A stretch of 64,000 nt of DNA from contig JBMNQC010000008.1 in the NCBI GenBank assembly GCA_050943935.1, positions 1-64,000 of the forward strand. Reading direction: 5' to 3'. The notes beneath the pieces were generated by a model, which was not told the origin of the DNA, searched no databases, and was given only the letters and a program-made list of their open reading frames with translations. Below are positions 48,674-58,549 of the stretch, one piece after another. The position numbers and the translations under genes were made by a program. Position 1 is the stretch's first letter; each line of letters opens with the position of its first letter. Origin of the DNA: Heteroscillospira sp050943935 (GTDB lineage: Bacteria; Bacillota; Clostridia; Oscillospirales; Oscillospiraceae).

Positions 48674-51600
48674 TTGGCTATATTTCAGTAAAGAGATCAT
48701 CGAAGTAGGCGACGTCAACTTCCTGACCGGAAAGAACGGCGCAGGAAAATCCACCGTTATCGATGCCCTCCAAATCGTACTGTTGGGCGAAACAAATGCT
48801 CGCAACTTTAACCAGGCCGCCAATGAGAAGTCCCAACGCACATTGGACGGTTATCTTCGGGCTGACATGGATGAAAACAACCCATATTCCCGCCGCGGAA
48901 AAGATTTTTCCAGCTATATCGCATGCGAGTTTCAGGATGATGTGGAAGGCACCAGCTTCGTCACAGGCGTTGTTTTCGATTGCCGTAGTGACGGCAGTAA
49001 GCAGGAACGCTTTTTCATTTATGTAGGTACCTTGCCGGAAAACTGCTTTGTTGAGAACGGAGAAGCAATGGAGATTCCCGCTCTGCGACGCTTTTTGAAG
49101 CAGCATTACGCCAAGGCAGAGATCTATGATACCCAGAAAGAATACCGTAGGAATATGCTGTCGCGGTGGAATGTCCACAATGAACAAGTCCTTAGAATGA
49201 TGAAAAAGGCGGTATCCTTCCGTCCCATCGTAGATATTCAGAAATTTATCACTGAGAATATCTGTGATATACCGGAAAAACCTGATATTGAAGCTATGCA
49301 GCAAAACATCAGAGACTACAAGCGTCACGAGATGTTGGCACAGCGTCAGGAGGAGAAGCTGGCTGCCCTGCAAGAGATCGGCAAACTTTATCGAGAGATG
49401 AACCAAGCGATTGATCGCTGGAGGGTGCAATCTTTCTTGGTGCTTTGGTCTCAAAAAGAAATTCAGCAGGCTCAGATTGACCGTTTTGAGCTTGAAAAGC
49501 AGGACTGTATCACTGGATTAGCCTCAACCGAAGAGAGCATCGAGTCAATCTCCTCTCAAATTGCACAGAAAGAGAGTCGCAGACGCGAACTCGATTTGAC
49601 TTGCGCTCAGAGTAGTGTGTTTCAGGAGGAGGAAAAACTGCGCAACCGCAAACAAGCGCTGCTTGATGAGCAGAAAAAGTTGCTTCAGGATCTTCAATCC
49701 TTGGCGTTGGAAATAAAAAGAGAAACTCTTCGGTTGGACAACCTGTGTAACTCGGTGTTGGAGCGTGAAACAGAAGAAACGCTTTTGCCTGTGCAGGAAG
49801 CTGCTGCAGACGTTCTTAAGGCATATTCACTCTTTACATCCGGAAACTACGAGATATTTTCTCATTCGCTGACTCCCTTTGAAAATGCCCAGCAGGCTGT
49901 CGCTGAGTTTTCTAAGGCAATCCGAGATGTTCTTCACAAAGTAGAAGACCGCTTGGCAGAATTAAAGGAGCAGAAGGATCAAAAAAGTGCCATCCTTGTA
50001 AATCTCCAGAAAAATATTAAAGACTATCCGAGAGGATTGTTGCAATTTAAAGAGCGCTTGGCGACTGAGCTGGAACATCAGGTTGGAGGTCCTATTAAAA
50101 TCGACATTCTTGCCGATGTGCTGGAACTTACGGATGAACGTTGGCGTGGAGCTGTGGAAGGCTATCTTAACGCACAGAAGTTTTATCTATTAGTTGACCC
50201 GACCCATTATAGACGCGCACTCTCTATTTTTGATAGGATTAAGAAAGAGCTCGGCTCTGTATCTTTTGGTCTGGTGGATATTAGCAAGCTCCGTGAACGC
50301 GAAACGATTAATCCTCGTGGTGACAGTCTTGCAAAGAAGGTGGATACCGAAAGCAAACTGGCGCGCAGCTATATTGACTATTTGTTGGGACGCGTTGTAT
50401 GTTGTGAGAAAGCTGATCAACTGCGCAATTTCAAAACAGCGATTACAGCAGACGGTATGCTCTACCAGGGCTACGTTGCTCGTTTGATTCGGCGTGAGCT
50501 AATGGACGATGCGTTCATTGGCCGTCGCGCGGTAAGTCTGCGTATTTCTCGATTGGAAGAAGATTTGAAACAAGTTGAAGATGAACTGCGCTATTGGAAT
50601 CCAATCAGACAACTTTTGGCGCAGTCAAAAGAACCGCTATTTACCCATTTCTTCGTCCAAAACACCATCGTAGAAAAGCAAACAGCGTACCTACGTGGCA
50701 TTGAAATTGCCAGTAAGGTAGCCAGCATTGACGACCAGCTTTCAAAACTGGATCTCTTGTGGTTGGACGAGCAGCGCCGCACCATCGCTATACTCGGAGA
50801 TGAAATTATAGCGCTGAACAATGAAAAAGATCAGAAGGTTACTCAAGTCGGTCAATTCAGGGAACGTATTCGACAGCTTGACTATGAGGTATTACCGGAC
50901 CATTACCAACAGTTGACCAGTACCGGAGATCGTCTGCAAGAAGAGTTCCCTCTCGAGTATCAGGAGAATACTGGTATCCCCAGATATCAACAGGAGCTTA
51001 CTCGCTTAAAACGCGCAGATGTCGTTTATAAGAACTTTAGCAACCGCTTGGAGCAAAGTGTTAATGAACGGGATACTACCCGGAGAAAACTCTTCTCTGC
51101 GCGTAGGGAATATACTGACCTGTTTAAGCCCTGTTCGTTCCGTGTCGAGTCCATGGATAATGATGAGTTCGAAACGGAGCAAAGGCTTCTGGAAGAAAGC
51201 GAGCTGCCCAAGTACCGCGAAAAGATCAAAGCCGCTCGTGAAAGCGCAATGGAACAGTTTCAAAATGATTTCTTGGCAAAACTGAAGTCCAGTATTGACC
51301 AAGTGCAGGATCAGGTAAAGAATTTAAATCGCGCACTGCGCCAGGCTCAATTTGGAACGGATAGTTATCAGTTCCGCATTGAGCGTAATCCGGATTATGC
51401 TGAATATTATGACATGATTATGGCCCCAGAGCTTATGGAGGGTGATATGGGGTTGTTCGCATTCCCCTTCCAGGACAAATACGGTCAGCTGATAGAAAAA
51501 CTGTTTAGCCAGATTACCATGGCTGACGACACACAGTTAAATGCGAGAAAGCAAAGCGAACTGCAGGAAAATATCCAGCGGTATACCGACTTTAGAACCT

Positions 51601-51989
51601 ACTTAAAGTTTGATCTTGAAACCACAGATCAAAACGGATCGAAGCAGTTGCTCTCTCAGACATTGAACACAAAATCTGGCGGCGAAACGCAGACACCGTT
51701 CTATATTGCTGTGTTGGCATCGTTCGCCCAGCTTTATCGTGTTAACGATACGTCCAGTTTTGGCAACACAGTTCGGTTGGCCGTGTTTGACGAAGCATTT
51801 AATAAGATGGATAGTGACCGTATTATTGAAAGCGTCCGTCTTTTGCGAAAAATGGGTTTACAGGCCATCATCTGTACACCTCCTGATAAAGTTTCAGATA
51901 TTATGCCTATTGCAGACCGTACGCTGTTGGTAGATAAAAACAAATACAGAATGCATATTCTGCCCTTTGGCAAGGAGATGGCTCAATGA
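48642..51989 (+). CDS. jetC: Wadjet SMC-like ATPase JetC
   Basis: 1115 aa. Walker A LTGKNGAGKSTVIDALQIVL near residue 30; long coiled coils at about 230-460 and 630-960 flanking a hinge region near 490-640 (GPIKIDILADVLELTDERWR); ABC signature KSGGETQTPF and Walker B VRLAVFDEAFNKMDSDRI near the C-terminus. This is the MukB/SMC-like motor that extrudes DNA loops. ATG 48642 lies inside jetB with AAAGGAG upstream. Confidence 0.95.
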   Translation: MKKLKKILLINWLYFSKEIIEVGDVNFLTGKNGAGKSTVIDALQIVLLGETNARNFNQAANEKSQRTLDGYLRADMDENNPYSRRGKDFSSYIACEFQDDVEGTSFVTGVVFDCRSDGSKQERFFIYVGTLPENCFVENGEAMEIPALRRFLKQHYAKAEIYDTQKEYRRNMLSRWNVHNEQVLRMMKKAVSFRPIVDIQKFITENICDIPEKPDIEAMQQNIRDYKRHEMLAQRQEEKLAALQEIGKLYREMNQAIDRWRVQSFLVLWSQKEIQQAQIDRFELEKQDCITGLASTEESIESISSQIAQKESRRRELDLTCAQSSVFQEEEKLRNRKQALLDEQKKLLQDLQSLALEIKRETLRLDNLCNSVLERETEETLLPVQEAAADVLKAYSLFTSGNYEIFSHSLTPFENAQQAVAEFSKAIRDVLHKVEDRLAELKEQKDQKSAILVNLQKNIKDYPRGLLQFKERLATELEHQVGGPIKIDILADVLELTDERWRGAVEGYLNAQKFYLLVDPTHYRRALSIFDRIKKELGSVSFGLVDISKLRERETINPRGDSLAKKVDTESKLARSYIDYLLGRVVCCEKADQLRNFKTAITADGMLYQGYVARLIRRELMDDAFIGRRAVSLRISRLEEDLKQVEDELRYWNPIRQLLAQSKEPLFTHFFVQNTIVEKQTAYLRGIEIASKVASIDDQLSKLDLLWLDEQRRTIAILGDEIIALNNEKDQKVTQVGQFRERIRQLDYEVLPDHYQQLTSTGDRLQEEFPLEYQENTGIPRYQQELTRLKRADVVYKNFSNRLEQSVNERDTTRRKLFSARREYTDLFKPCSFRVESMDNDEFETEQRLLEESELPKYREKIKAARESAMEQFQNDFLAKLKSSIDQVQDQVKNLNRALRQAQFGTDSYQFRIERNPDYAEYYDMIMAPELMEGDMGLFAFPFQDKYGQLIEKLFSQITMADDTQLNARKQSELQENIQRYTDFRTYLKFDLETTDQNGSKQLLSQTLNTKSGGETQTPFYIAVLASFAQLYRVNDTSSFGNTVRLAVFDEAFNKMDSDRIIESVRLLRKMGLQAIICTPPDKVSDIMPIADRTLLVDKNKYRMHILPFGKEMAQ

Positions 51990-53221
51990 CGGAGCAAGGT
52001 ATCATTCTAAATCGGTTATTGGATAAATATGAAAACAGCAAACATCTTTCTGACCCGGGGACATCCCTCCGACGGGTTATGCTGAGAGTGGAAAAGAAAG
52101 ACTTTCCTGAGTATATCTACGAAGATGCTGCCATACGAGATTCCTATAACGAAGCAGCCGTGGAACTTGAAAAGCAGCATTTGGTACAGCTTGAGTGGGT
52201 AAAAGGTCGTCCTCTGCTTTCGTCCATTGTGTTGCGTTTGGACCAAATCATGCAGTGCTACTCCTATGCTGAAAGAGTGCATCCCAAAGTACGCGCAAGT
52301 CAAGTTGTTAAATTGGTTGATAGCAGTCTTGAAGGTGTCACTGTTCCGTGGATTGTGGCTTGGAAGACAGACATCTGCAGATTGGCCACAGAACAATTGA
52401 AAATTCCCGCTTTTTGCAAAACAGATGATAGTCTATTACAAGATTTGCTCTGCTCTCTTCGCGAATATTCCGCACTGTCCGGCAGCATAACTATGCGCGC
52501 ATTCAGCAGCAAGTGTTTTTCCGATACGAAATACTTTGAGCGAAATGTACGCGATTTGTTTTTGAGAATCGCAAAGAAATATGATACGGATTTAGCGATT
52601 TCTTGCGACGAAAACGAACTTGGTGAAAAAGAACAATTGGCATTTCTGGGTATCTACGCACGTCCAGAACTTTATGAGCTTGCGGGAAACTGCAATATTC
52701 GAACAGACCAGGGTGACATCTATATTGGTGCTGCTCCGTATGGTTTGGCCTTGCCCAGCACACTGGTCGATTCGATTACTACGATTGACCTAACCACAAT
52801 CCAAAGCATAACATTCATCGAGAATAAAACCAATTATGATGAGTATGTGGTGTCGGGAAAGCAGTCGGAAGAACTTGTGATCTATCATGGTGGATTTCTT
52901 AGTCCCCAAAAGCGAAAATTGTTTGCATTGATTGCGCAGGCGGCAACTGCAGCTATCAAAATACAATTCTGGGCAGATATCGATATGGGCGGATTCCGAA
53001 TGTTTAACAATTTGCAAAAACTAATCCCTTCCTTGGTACCTATGCGCATGTCCGGTGAATTCGTGGATACTTTCCATCAGAATGGCCTTGCACGCTCGGA
53101 ACTTTATTTATCCAAACTGCGAGCGGCCAGGCAAAATGGTGAATATCCATTGTTCGAAGATGCAATTGAAAAAATCCTGAAGTATGGGATTACTATTGAA
53201 CAAGAAATTTTCCTGACTTGA
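51986..53221 (+). CDS. jetD: Wadjet nuclease JetD (TOPRIM, topoisomerase VI A-like)
   Basis: 411 aa. The N-terminal part (DUF3322-like) is followed by a TOPRIM domain (DUF2220-like): SITFIENKTNYDEYVVSG (metal Glu) and IQFWADIDMGGFRMFNNLQK (DxD), as in topoisomerase VI subunit A. JetD is the nuclease that cleaves plasmid DNA once JetABC stalls on a small circle. It overlaps jetC by 4 bp. All catalytic acids expected are present, so the system looks functional. Confidence 0.93.
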   Translation: MTEQGIILNRLLDKYENSKHLSDPGTSLRRVMLRVEKKDFPEYIYEDAAIRDSYNEAAVELEKQHLVQLEWVKGRPLLSSIVLRLDQIMQCYSYAERVHPKVRASQVVKLVDSSLEGVTVPWIVAWKTDICRLATEQLKIPAFCKTDDSLLQDLLCSLREYSALSGSITMRAFSSKCFSDTKYFERNVRDLFLRIAKKYDTDLAISCDENELGEKEQLAFLGIYARPELYELAGNCNIRTDQGDIYIGAAPYGLALPSTLVDSITTIDLTTIQSITFIENKTNYDEYVVSGKQSEELVIYHGGFLSPQKRKLFALIAQAATAAIKIQFWADIDMGGFRMFNNLQKLIPSLVPMRMSGEFVDTFHQNGLARSELYLSKLRAARQNGEYPLFEDAIEKILKYGITIEQEIFLT

Positions 53222-53247
53222 TAGGAGGAGCCATACATTGGGCAACC

Positions 53248-53583
53248 TCCACGGAAAAACATGATGCGACAGGCACCAACGGCAGGTTCGTTCAAATCGC
53301 AGCCACACAGATTAAAAGAATTGCTATTTCAAGTGAGCCTGACCATCTGATTGTAATCAAGATTTCGGATTCTGGCGGATGGGAAGAACTGTACACTCCG
53401 AAACCGAGTGAGCGCCCCCATTTTTCATTTGTTAACATTTTAGAAAAAGCGGCTACCACACGGCCAACAACTCATTCTCAAATGAGACTTAATCTAATAT
53501 ACTTGTGCTGTAAATGGGACAGCAGCCCGATTAAACTGAGCACAATCGATACTGTGGCCTTAGGCAGAAAGGAATGTGATTGA
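53248..53583 (+). pseudogene. Remnant with DUF6998-like segment
   Basis: An open frame between jetD and the WYL gene. GRFVQIAATQIKRIAISSEP then DHLIVIKISDSGGWEELY resembles the core of DUF6998 proteins, but upstream and downstream parts are missing or unlike the family and there is no plausible start codon (the frame reads back into the jetD stop). Probably a decayed gene fragment; translation as a short protein is not excluded, as AGGAGGAG lies at 53223-53230. Confidence 0.35.
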
Positions 53584-54573
53584 ATGGCTCGTTCATCCTG
53601 TCAAAAACTCAAGCCCCTCTATGTAATGAACTTCCTTCTTCAGAACTCGGATGAAGATCATCCGGTGACCGTCAATCAGATCATTACACATCTGGAGAGT
53701 CAGGGTGTTTCTGCAGAGAGAAAGAGTATCTATAGCGACATCGAGGCCCTGCAGCTGTATGGCCTTGATATCGAGCGCATTGGCACAGGCAACTATGTGG
53801 GTTACTATGTAGCTAGCCGAAGCTTTGAACTGCCGGAGCTGAAGCTGTTGGTAGACAGCGTCCAATCTTCTAAGTTTATTACGCATAAGAAGACCGCCTC
53901 TCTCATTAAGAAGATTGAGACATTGACCAGCATCCATGAGGCTCAGCTTCTGAACCGACAGGTATTTGTGAAGAACCGAATCAAGACGATGAATGAGTCC
54001 ATCTATTACAATGTCGATGAAATCTACAACGGTATTTCGGGGAACAAGAAGATCAAGTTCCTGTACTTTGAGTACACGGTTACCAAGGAGCGCAGCTATC
54101 GTCATGGCGGTGAGTTCTACGTTGTAAGTCCATTCGCAATGACCTGGGATGATGAGAACTACTACTTGGTAGCTTTTGATTCGGTTGCTCAAATGATTAA
54201 GCACTATCGTGTGGACAAAATGGAGAAAATTTCTGTCGTTGATGAGGAACGCGATGGTTTAGAGGCATATAATGCGCTGGATATGGCCGTGTATACAAAG
54301 AAAACATTCGGTATGTTTACCGGTGATGAGGTCAATGTAGCGCTGCGATTTGAAAATTATCTTGCTGGAGCTGTTTTGGATAGACTGGGCCGCGAGGTGT
54401 TCATTGTCGCTGACGGGCCGAACCACTTTACGGTTCGGACTGAGGTTGTCGTAAGTCCCCAGTTCTTTGCCTGGGTGCTTGGCTTCGGAGGCAGCGCTGA
54501 GATTGTCGAACCAGATGAAGTGGTGGAGAGAATGAAAGCACATATTGAAGCTGCAGCGGCGAAATACCGCTGA
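53584..54573 (+). CDS. WYL-domain transcriptional regulator
   Basis: 329 aa. N-terminal winged HTH (VMNFLLQNSDEDHPVTVNQI, AERKSIYSDIEALQLYGLDI) and a WYL/WCX sensor region (KIKFLYFEYTVTKERSYRHG, VVSPFAMTWDDENYYLVAFD, KHYRVDKMEKISV). WYL proteins bind nucleic-acid or nucleotide ligands and often control defence genes. It follows jetD in the same direction with AAAGGA before the ATG and may regulate the Wadjet operon or neighbouring genes. Confidence 0.9.
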   Translation: MARSSCQKLKPLYVMNFLLQNSDEDHPVTVNQIITHLESQGVSAERKSIYSDIEALQLYGLDIERIGTGNYVGYYVASRSFELPELKLLVDSVQSSKFITHKKTASLIKKIETLTSIHEAQLLNRQVFVKNRIKTMNESIYYNVDEIYNGISGNKKIKFLYFEYTVTKERSYRHGGEFYVVSPFAMTWDDENYYLVAFDSVAQMIKHYRVDKMEKISVVDEERDGLEAYNALDMAVYTKKTFGMFTGDEVNVALRFENYLAGAVLDRLGREVFIVADGPNHFTVRTEVVVSPQFFAWVLGFGGSAEIVEPDEVVERMKAHIEAAAAKYR

Positions 54574-54579
54574 ATTCGG

Positions 54580-54611
54580 AAGGGATGCCTTATGTTGAGG
54601 CACCCCTTTTT
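54580..54611 (+). terminator. Intrinsic terminator after the WYL gene
   Basis: AAGGGATGCCT / AGGCACCCCTTTTT with a 7-nt loop; closes the jet-WYL transcription unit. Confidence 0.75.
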
Positions 54612-54696
54612 CTGTTGCTGGGAGTTTTTTGGGACAGCAAACCATGTAGAATTGGTATTGTAAAGAAAGAGTTCAATTCTTCAAGGGGGCTTGACC

Positions 54697-55509
54697 ATGT
54701 TTAAGATTGGATTTGCAGCGCATTCGGATGATAAGCCGATAGAGGCCGAGTCTGTAGCTGCTAACAGCGTGACTACGACGCCTAAGAAGTCTGTTGTCCG
54801 GATCCATTTTCCCGCTCGCAACATAACGCTTTCCTACTACAATGACGCATTTGATCTCAAGCGCGGCGATATCGTTTATGTGGATGGAAAGCTGGAGGGG
54901 CTGCGCGGCCATGTCGTTGATATCACTTACAACTTCAGAATCAAGCTTTCTGACTATAAGCGCGTAATTAGCGTAGCGGATACCAACATAAAGGGTGAAT
55001 TCCACTTTGCTGGCTCCCACTTCGTTACCTTTGGTCGTACGGCGCTGCCTTACGAAAAGATTATTACTTGGTTCAAGGCACCGGAGAATGAAGACGAGAT
55101 CTACGTCTCCGGAAACGACGAGACGAGCTTCTGTCTGGAGGATCTGAGCACTATGAAAATCAGCAGCTCCATTGCCGACCGGGGCCATGAATACTATATC
55201 GAGAACAAGGTCAGCTATCTGTGCCTGGATGGCTCTTGTGGCCGTGCAATCGTAGAAGGGTCTCAGGCTTACGAGCTGGAGTTCGAGTACCAGAAGGGCG
55301 AAGTCCGGAGCCTAACCTGCAACTGCTTCTGCAGTTATCCCTGCAAGCACGAGTTTGCAGCAATGCTTCAGTTGAAGGAGGCCCTAGATATGATTGAAAA
55401 GAACTACTCCAAGCAGTACGAGGAAACCGAGTATTTTGCTTCGGTAAGCAAAGATACTCTCCTGAACTTTGCTGTGGATGGGAAAGAACAAGGTAGCATT
55501 GTTCTGTGA
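54697..55509 (+). CDS. SWIM-type zinc-finger protein of the island
   Basis: 270 aa from MFKIGFAAHS, with AAGGGGG upstream. The C-terminal segment LTCNCFCSYPCKHEFAAMLQ is a SWIM finger (CxCxnCxH). The N-terminal part (VVRIHFPARNITLSYYNDAF, GDIVYVDGKLEGLRGHVVDI) looks like a small beta-barrel. SWIM fingers occur in nucleic-acid-associated proteins, but no helicase or nuclease is fused here. It is separated from the WYL gene by a terminator, so it probably has its own promoter. Confidence 0.75.
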   Translation: MFKIGFAAHSDDKPIEAESVAANSVTTTPKKSVVRIHFPARNITLSYYNDAFDLKRGDIVYVDGKLEGLRGHVVDITYNFRIKLSDYKRVISVADTNIKGEFHFAGSHFVTFGRTALPYEKIITWFKAPENEDEIYVSGNDETSFCLEDLSTMKISSSIADRGHEYYIENKVSYLCLDGSCGRAIVEGSQAYELEFEYQKGEVRSLTCNCFCSYPCKHEFAAMLQLKEALDMIEKNYSKQYEETEYFASVSKDTLLNFAVDGKEQGSIVL

Positions 55510-55524
55510 TAGACGGTACCGATA

Positions 55525-55811
55525 AAGGACTTGGATTTCTGACCGGCATCTGATATGCTGTCATCTGTCCTCTGGAGGCGTCTATATACGCAAGCCCTAT
55601 TACACCCGCGTAGAGGTTATTGGCCGGAAGTGTTTCATTAACCGACATTAAAATATTTTCATACCTCTGCGCTTGATGACCAGCGTCCTTTAGGAATCGA
55701 ATTAAGATAATCTTGAGATATTATACCCTTATATGCACATTTCCAGCTTTCTTCATAAATGTTACTTATCGCCATCCTATCATCAGCAGGTACAATATAT
55801 CTAATTTCCAT
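55525..55811 (-). pseudogene. GNAT acetyltransferase fragment
   Basis: Minus strand from ATG 55811: MEIRYIVPADDRMAISNIYE then ESWKCAYKGIISQDYLNSIP, a typical GNAT N-terminus, ending at TGA 55659 after 50 codons. Beyond a one-base shift the frame continues QRYENILMSVNETLPANNLY and GLAYIDASRGQM. The acetyl-CoA loop is missing. A decayed gene at the right edge of the island. The rest of 55.51-55.97 kb contains only the hairpin at 55880. Confidence 0.55.
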
Positions 55812-55879
55812 TTTTCCACCCCTATCAATTCGAATTTGTTATTCTGTATATCCTATCATCGGCGCCCGGAGAATGCAAT

Positions 55880-55913
55880 ATTCGGCACAGCGAAACCAAT
55901 CGCTGTGCCGAAT
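55880..55913. terminator. Hairpin after LRR protein gene
   Basis: ATTCGGCACAGCGA-AACCAA-TCGCTGTGCCGAAT, a 14-bp perfect stem, 55 bp past the convergent LRR stop codon. T-rich sequence is weak on both sides. Confidence 0.6.
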
Positions 55914-55967
55914 CACTTATTTTATGCGCCCCGCACATTCACGCCGGGGAATGTATTGGCTCGTTTA

Positions 55968-58073
55968 TTATTCTGCTTCAGGCTCCAAAGCGTCCTCCGC
56001 AGGCTCGGCGCTCTCCTCGGAAACGGTGAGGTCCAGCTCGGTGTAGATGCTGCAGTCGGGCAGAGCCTCCTGAAGCCGGATCACCTGCTCGGGCGTGAGC
56101 CGGTTGTTGCTGATATACAGATAGCGCAGATTTGTAAGCCCCTCCAGAGCGCTGAGGTCGCTTATGCTGTTGCCGTCCAGGTACAGCTCCTGCAGGCCGG
56201 AAAGTCCGGCGAGGGCGGAGATATCGCTGACCTCACAATGCTGCAGGGACAGGCTCTTCAATCCGCTCAGTCCGCTGAGAGGGCTGAGGCTGCCCAGAGG
56301 GCAATAATCCAGATTCAGGCTGCTCAGGGCTGTCATACCGCTCAGGGGGCTGAGGTCGCTCACCTTATTTCCGGTAAGATACAGCTCCAGCATACCTGTG
56401 CTGGCACTCAGGGGACTGAGGTCGCTTATGCTGTTCCACATAAGATTTACATTTTTGAGGCCAGTCACCCCTGATATGGGCTCCAGACTTGTGAGCTTGC
56501 CGCGCAGAGAGGAGTCGCTGCTCCATATCTCCAGAGTTTCCAGCTTATCCAGCCCCTTCAGAGGGGTGAGGTCGCTGACGGCGGTGTTGGTGAGCTGCAA
56601 AGTAGTAAGTCCCTTGAATTTTTCCAGCCCGGCTATGCCGGTAACTCCGGTACCGGAAGCGGTAACGGCCGCCGCGTCGGATTTATACACGGTACCGCCT
56701 ATGTTGACGGTATACACAAGCTCGGAATGGGTGACTGTGCAGCTCTTGAGGGCGCTTTTCAGCTCGTCCACGCCCGTGCCGGTGAGGGCGGCATTGTCCT
56801 CCAGCGCCAGCTCGGTCAGTCCGGTCAGCTTTTTAAGCGTCGTGAGGTCCCCGTCCTCCAGCCCGGTGCCTTTGAGACCCAGGCGGCGCAGATTCGTGAG
56901 TCTGCGCAGAGGCTCTATGCTGTCCAGCTCGTTGTAGCTGAGCCACAGCTCCTCCATGGAGTTCAGGGCGCTGAGCGCCGTGACGTCGGTTATCCTGTTT
57001 TTATCGGCGTCCAGATATTTCAGATTCTGCATGCCCATCAGAGGCAGAAGGTCCTCCACCTGATTGTTCCATATGCACAGCCAGCTCAGCTCCGACAGGT
57101 CCATAAGCGGCGTCAGGTCTGTGATGCTGTTGTCCCGCAGATCCAGCTTCTGCAGTTTGGTGCATTTTTCCAGTTCAGAGATGTCCTCTATCCCCTTGCC
57201 GGAGAGGTCCAGCTCCGTCACATCCGATTGGAAGGTGACGCCGCCCAGGCTTATCTCCTCCACCTCGTCCTCGCCGACCTTCTGTTCGCTGTGGATGCTG
57301 CAGTCCGGCAAAGCCTCCTCCAGCTCCTCCAGCTGCTCAGGAGTAATTCCGGTGTTCTTTATACTGAGGGTAGTCAGGCTTTTCAGGCTCTTCAGAGGGG
57401 TAAAATCCGCGACGGGGTTGCCATCCAGATACAGGGTGCGCAGGTTTGTAAGAGCGGAGAGGGGGCCGAGATTGGATATCTGGTTATTGCCCAGCTGCAG
57501 GAAGCTTAGCTCTGTAAGTCCGGACAGAGCCGTAACATCCGTGAGTCCGTTGTCCGTGAGGGACAGGCTCTCCAAAGCCTTAAGCTCCGCCAGAGGGGCG
57601 ATGTCGCTGTTCTGCAGGCGAAGCTGGTTCAGCACCAGGCTGGTCACGTCCCGTGAGATGGTCTCGCTGCCTATGGTGACAGTATTGCTGCCCTCGTCCT
57701 CTCCGGCCTTGAGGCTCTTGAGGTTTTCCAAATAGGTATCTATGGTGTCGCTGTCCAGCTTGTAGGAGCCAACATAGAGTATCTCTATGGCCTTGTCCAC
57801 ATCCCCCAGACCGGAGTAGTAGGTATTGGCCAGCAGAACGTAGCAGTCTACGCTCTCGCCGTATTTCAGGGCTTTTTCCAGCTTTTCCGCAGCCCCGGCA
57901 TAATCCCCGGCGCTGTAGGCCTCGCTGCCCTCCTGATACAGCTTATCGAATTTTCCGTCCCTGGTGCAGGAGCTTATGAGCAGCGCCAGCAGCAGGAGTA
58001 TCACCACCAGCGCGGCGGCGCCCCCCGCTATGAGGGCCTTTTTATGTTTGTTGTTAGGCTTTTTTGCGTGCAT
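55968..58073 (-). CDS. Membrane-anchored TPR/leucine-rich-repeat protein
   Basis: 701 aa from MHAKKPNNKHKKAL with GGAGGC upstream. A basic head and one membrane helix (ALVVILLLLALLISSC), a short TPR-like region (YQEGSEAYSAGDYAGAAEKL), then about twenty internalin-type LRRs of 21-22 residues in three blocks (LESLSLTDNGLTDVTALSGL, LQKLDLRDNSITDLTPLMDL, LRYLYISNNRLTPEQVIRLQ), each block closed by EALPDCSIHSEQ/Y-like ends. Extracytoplasmic, probably protein-binding. Codon use is core-like, unlike the island LRR gene at 39131. Confidence 0.85.
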   Translation of the reverse strand: MHAKKPNNKHKKALIAGGAAALVVILLLLALLISSCTRDGKFDKLYQEGSEAYSAGDYAGAAEKLEKALKYGESVDCYVLLANTYYSGLGDVDKAIEILYVGSYKLDSDTIDTYLENLKSLKAGEDEGSNTVTIGSETISRDVTSLVLNQLRLQNSDIAPLAELKALESLSLTDNGLTDVTALSGLTELSFLQLGNNQISNLGPLSALTNLRTLYLDGNPVADFTPLKSLKSLTTLSIKNTGITPEQLEELEEALPDCSIHSEQKVGEDEVEEISLGGVTFQSDVTELDLSGKGIEDISELEKCTKLQKLDLRDNSITDLTPLMDLSELSWLCIWNNQVEDLLPLMGMQNLKYLDADKNRITDVTALSALNSMEELWLSYNELDSIEPLRRLTNLRRLGLKGTGLEDGDLTTLKKLTGLTELALEDNAALTGTGVDELKSALKSCTVTHSELVYTVNIGGTVYKSDAAAVTASGTGVTGIAGLEKFKGLTTLQLTNTAVSDLTPLKGLDKLETLEIWSSDSSLRGKLTSLEPISGVTGLKNVNLMWNSISDLSPLSASTGMLELYLTGNKVSDLSPLSGMTALSSLNLDYCPLGSLSPLSGLSGLKSLSLQHCEVSDISALAGLSGLQELYLDGNSISDLSALEGLTNLRYLYISNNRLTPEQVIRLQEALPDCSIYTELDLTVSEESAEPAEDALEPEAE

Positions 58074-58269
58074 ATCTGCCTCCGTATGGCCAGACGCGCG
58101 TTGCGCGCCGCGAATGTTTACATAATATGTCTGTATATGAATTATATTGTAAAAACGACGCAAAGTCAATTACTAGATATGCTGCGTCAAATGGCCGTCA
58201 GACCCTATGTGTAGTCTTTCCCTTGCTTTTTCCCCATCCAGGCGAAGGAAAAACGGGGCGCAGTCTGCG

Positions 58270-58323
58270 CCCTGCGTAGTACGACCCCACACAGTACCAG
58301 CCGATTTCACAGCCGTACCCGGG
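58270..58323 (-). repeat. Dispersed repeat family 2, copy B (inverted)
   Basis: The reverse complement reads CGCCCGGGTACGGCTGTGAA then ATCGGCTGGTACTG and continues to GGTCGTAC, matching 25383-25432. It lies directly beside repeat R3, as copy A lies beside R2, so the two families may travel together. Confidence 0.7.
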
Positions 58324-58368
58324 CGCAGAAGCATGCGGGCGCGCAATGCGCGCCCCTACACGCCAAAG

Positions 58369-58462
58369 CCTCCCCTGTGTAAGGGGAGGTGCCCCGCAGG
58401 GGCGGAGGGGTTGGCAATCCCTCAGTCAGCTTCGCTGACAGCTCCCTTTACTAAAGGGAGCC
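58369..58462. repeat. Dispersed repeat copy R3 (CTCCCCT family)
   Basis: CCTCCCCTGTGTAAGGGGAGG, GCCCCGCAGGGGCGGAGGGG, CCTCAGTCAGCTTCGCTGACA and GCTCCCTTTACTAAAGGGAGC, in the same order as R1 at 18008-18192. It is composed of nested short palindromes and has no coding capacity. It occupies the gene-free interval between the LRR gene and nifJ. Confidence 0.82.
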
Positions 58463-58502
58463 TTGGGCACTGCAACGACTCAACAATTATTCATTAAACA
58501 TA

Positions 58503-58536
58503 AAAAACACCGTGGGATAAACCCACGGTGTTTTTA
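58503..58536. terminator. nifJ terminator
   Basis: AAAAACACCGTGGG-ATAAA-CCCACGGTGTTTTT, functional on both strands; 14 bp past the nifJ stop on the minus strand. Confidence 0.93.
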
Positions 58537-58549
58537 TCAGTTTTGCGGA

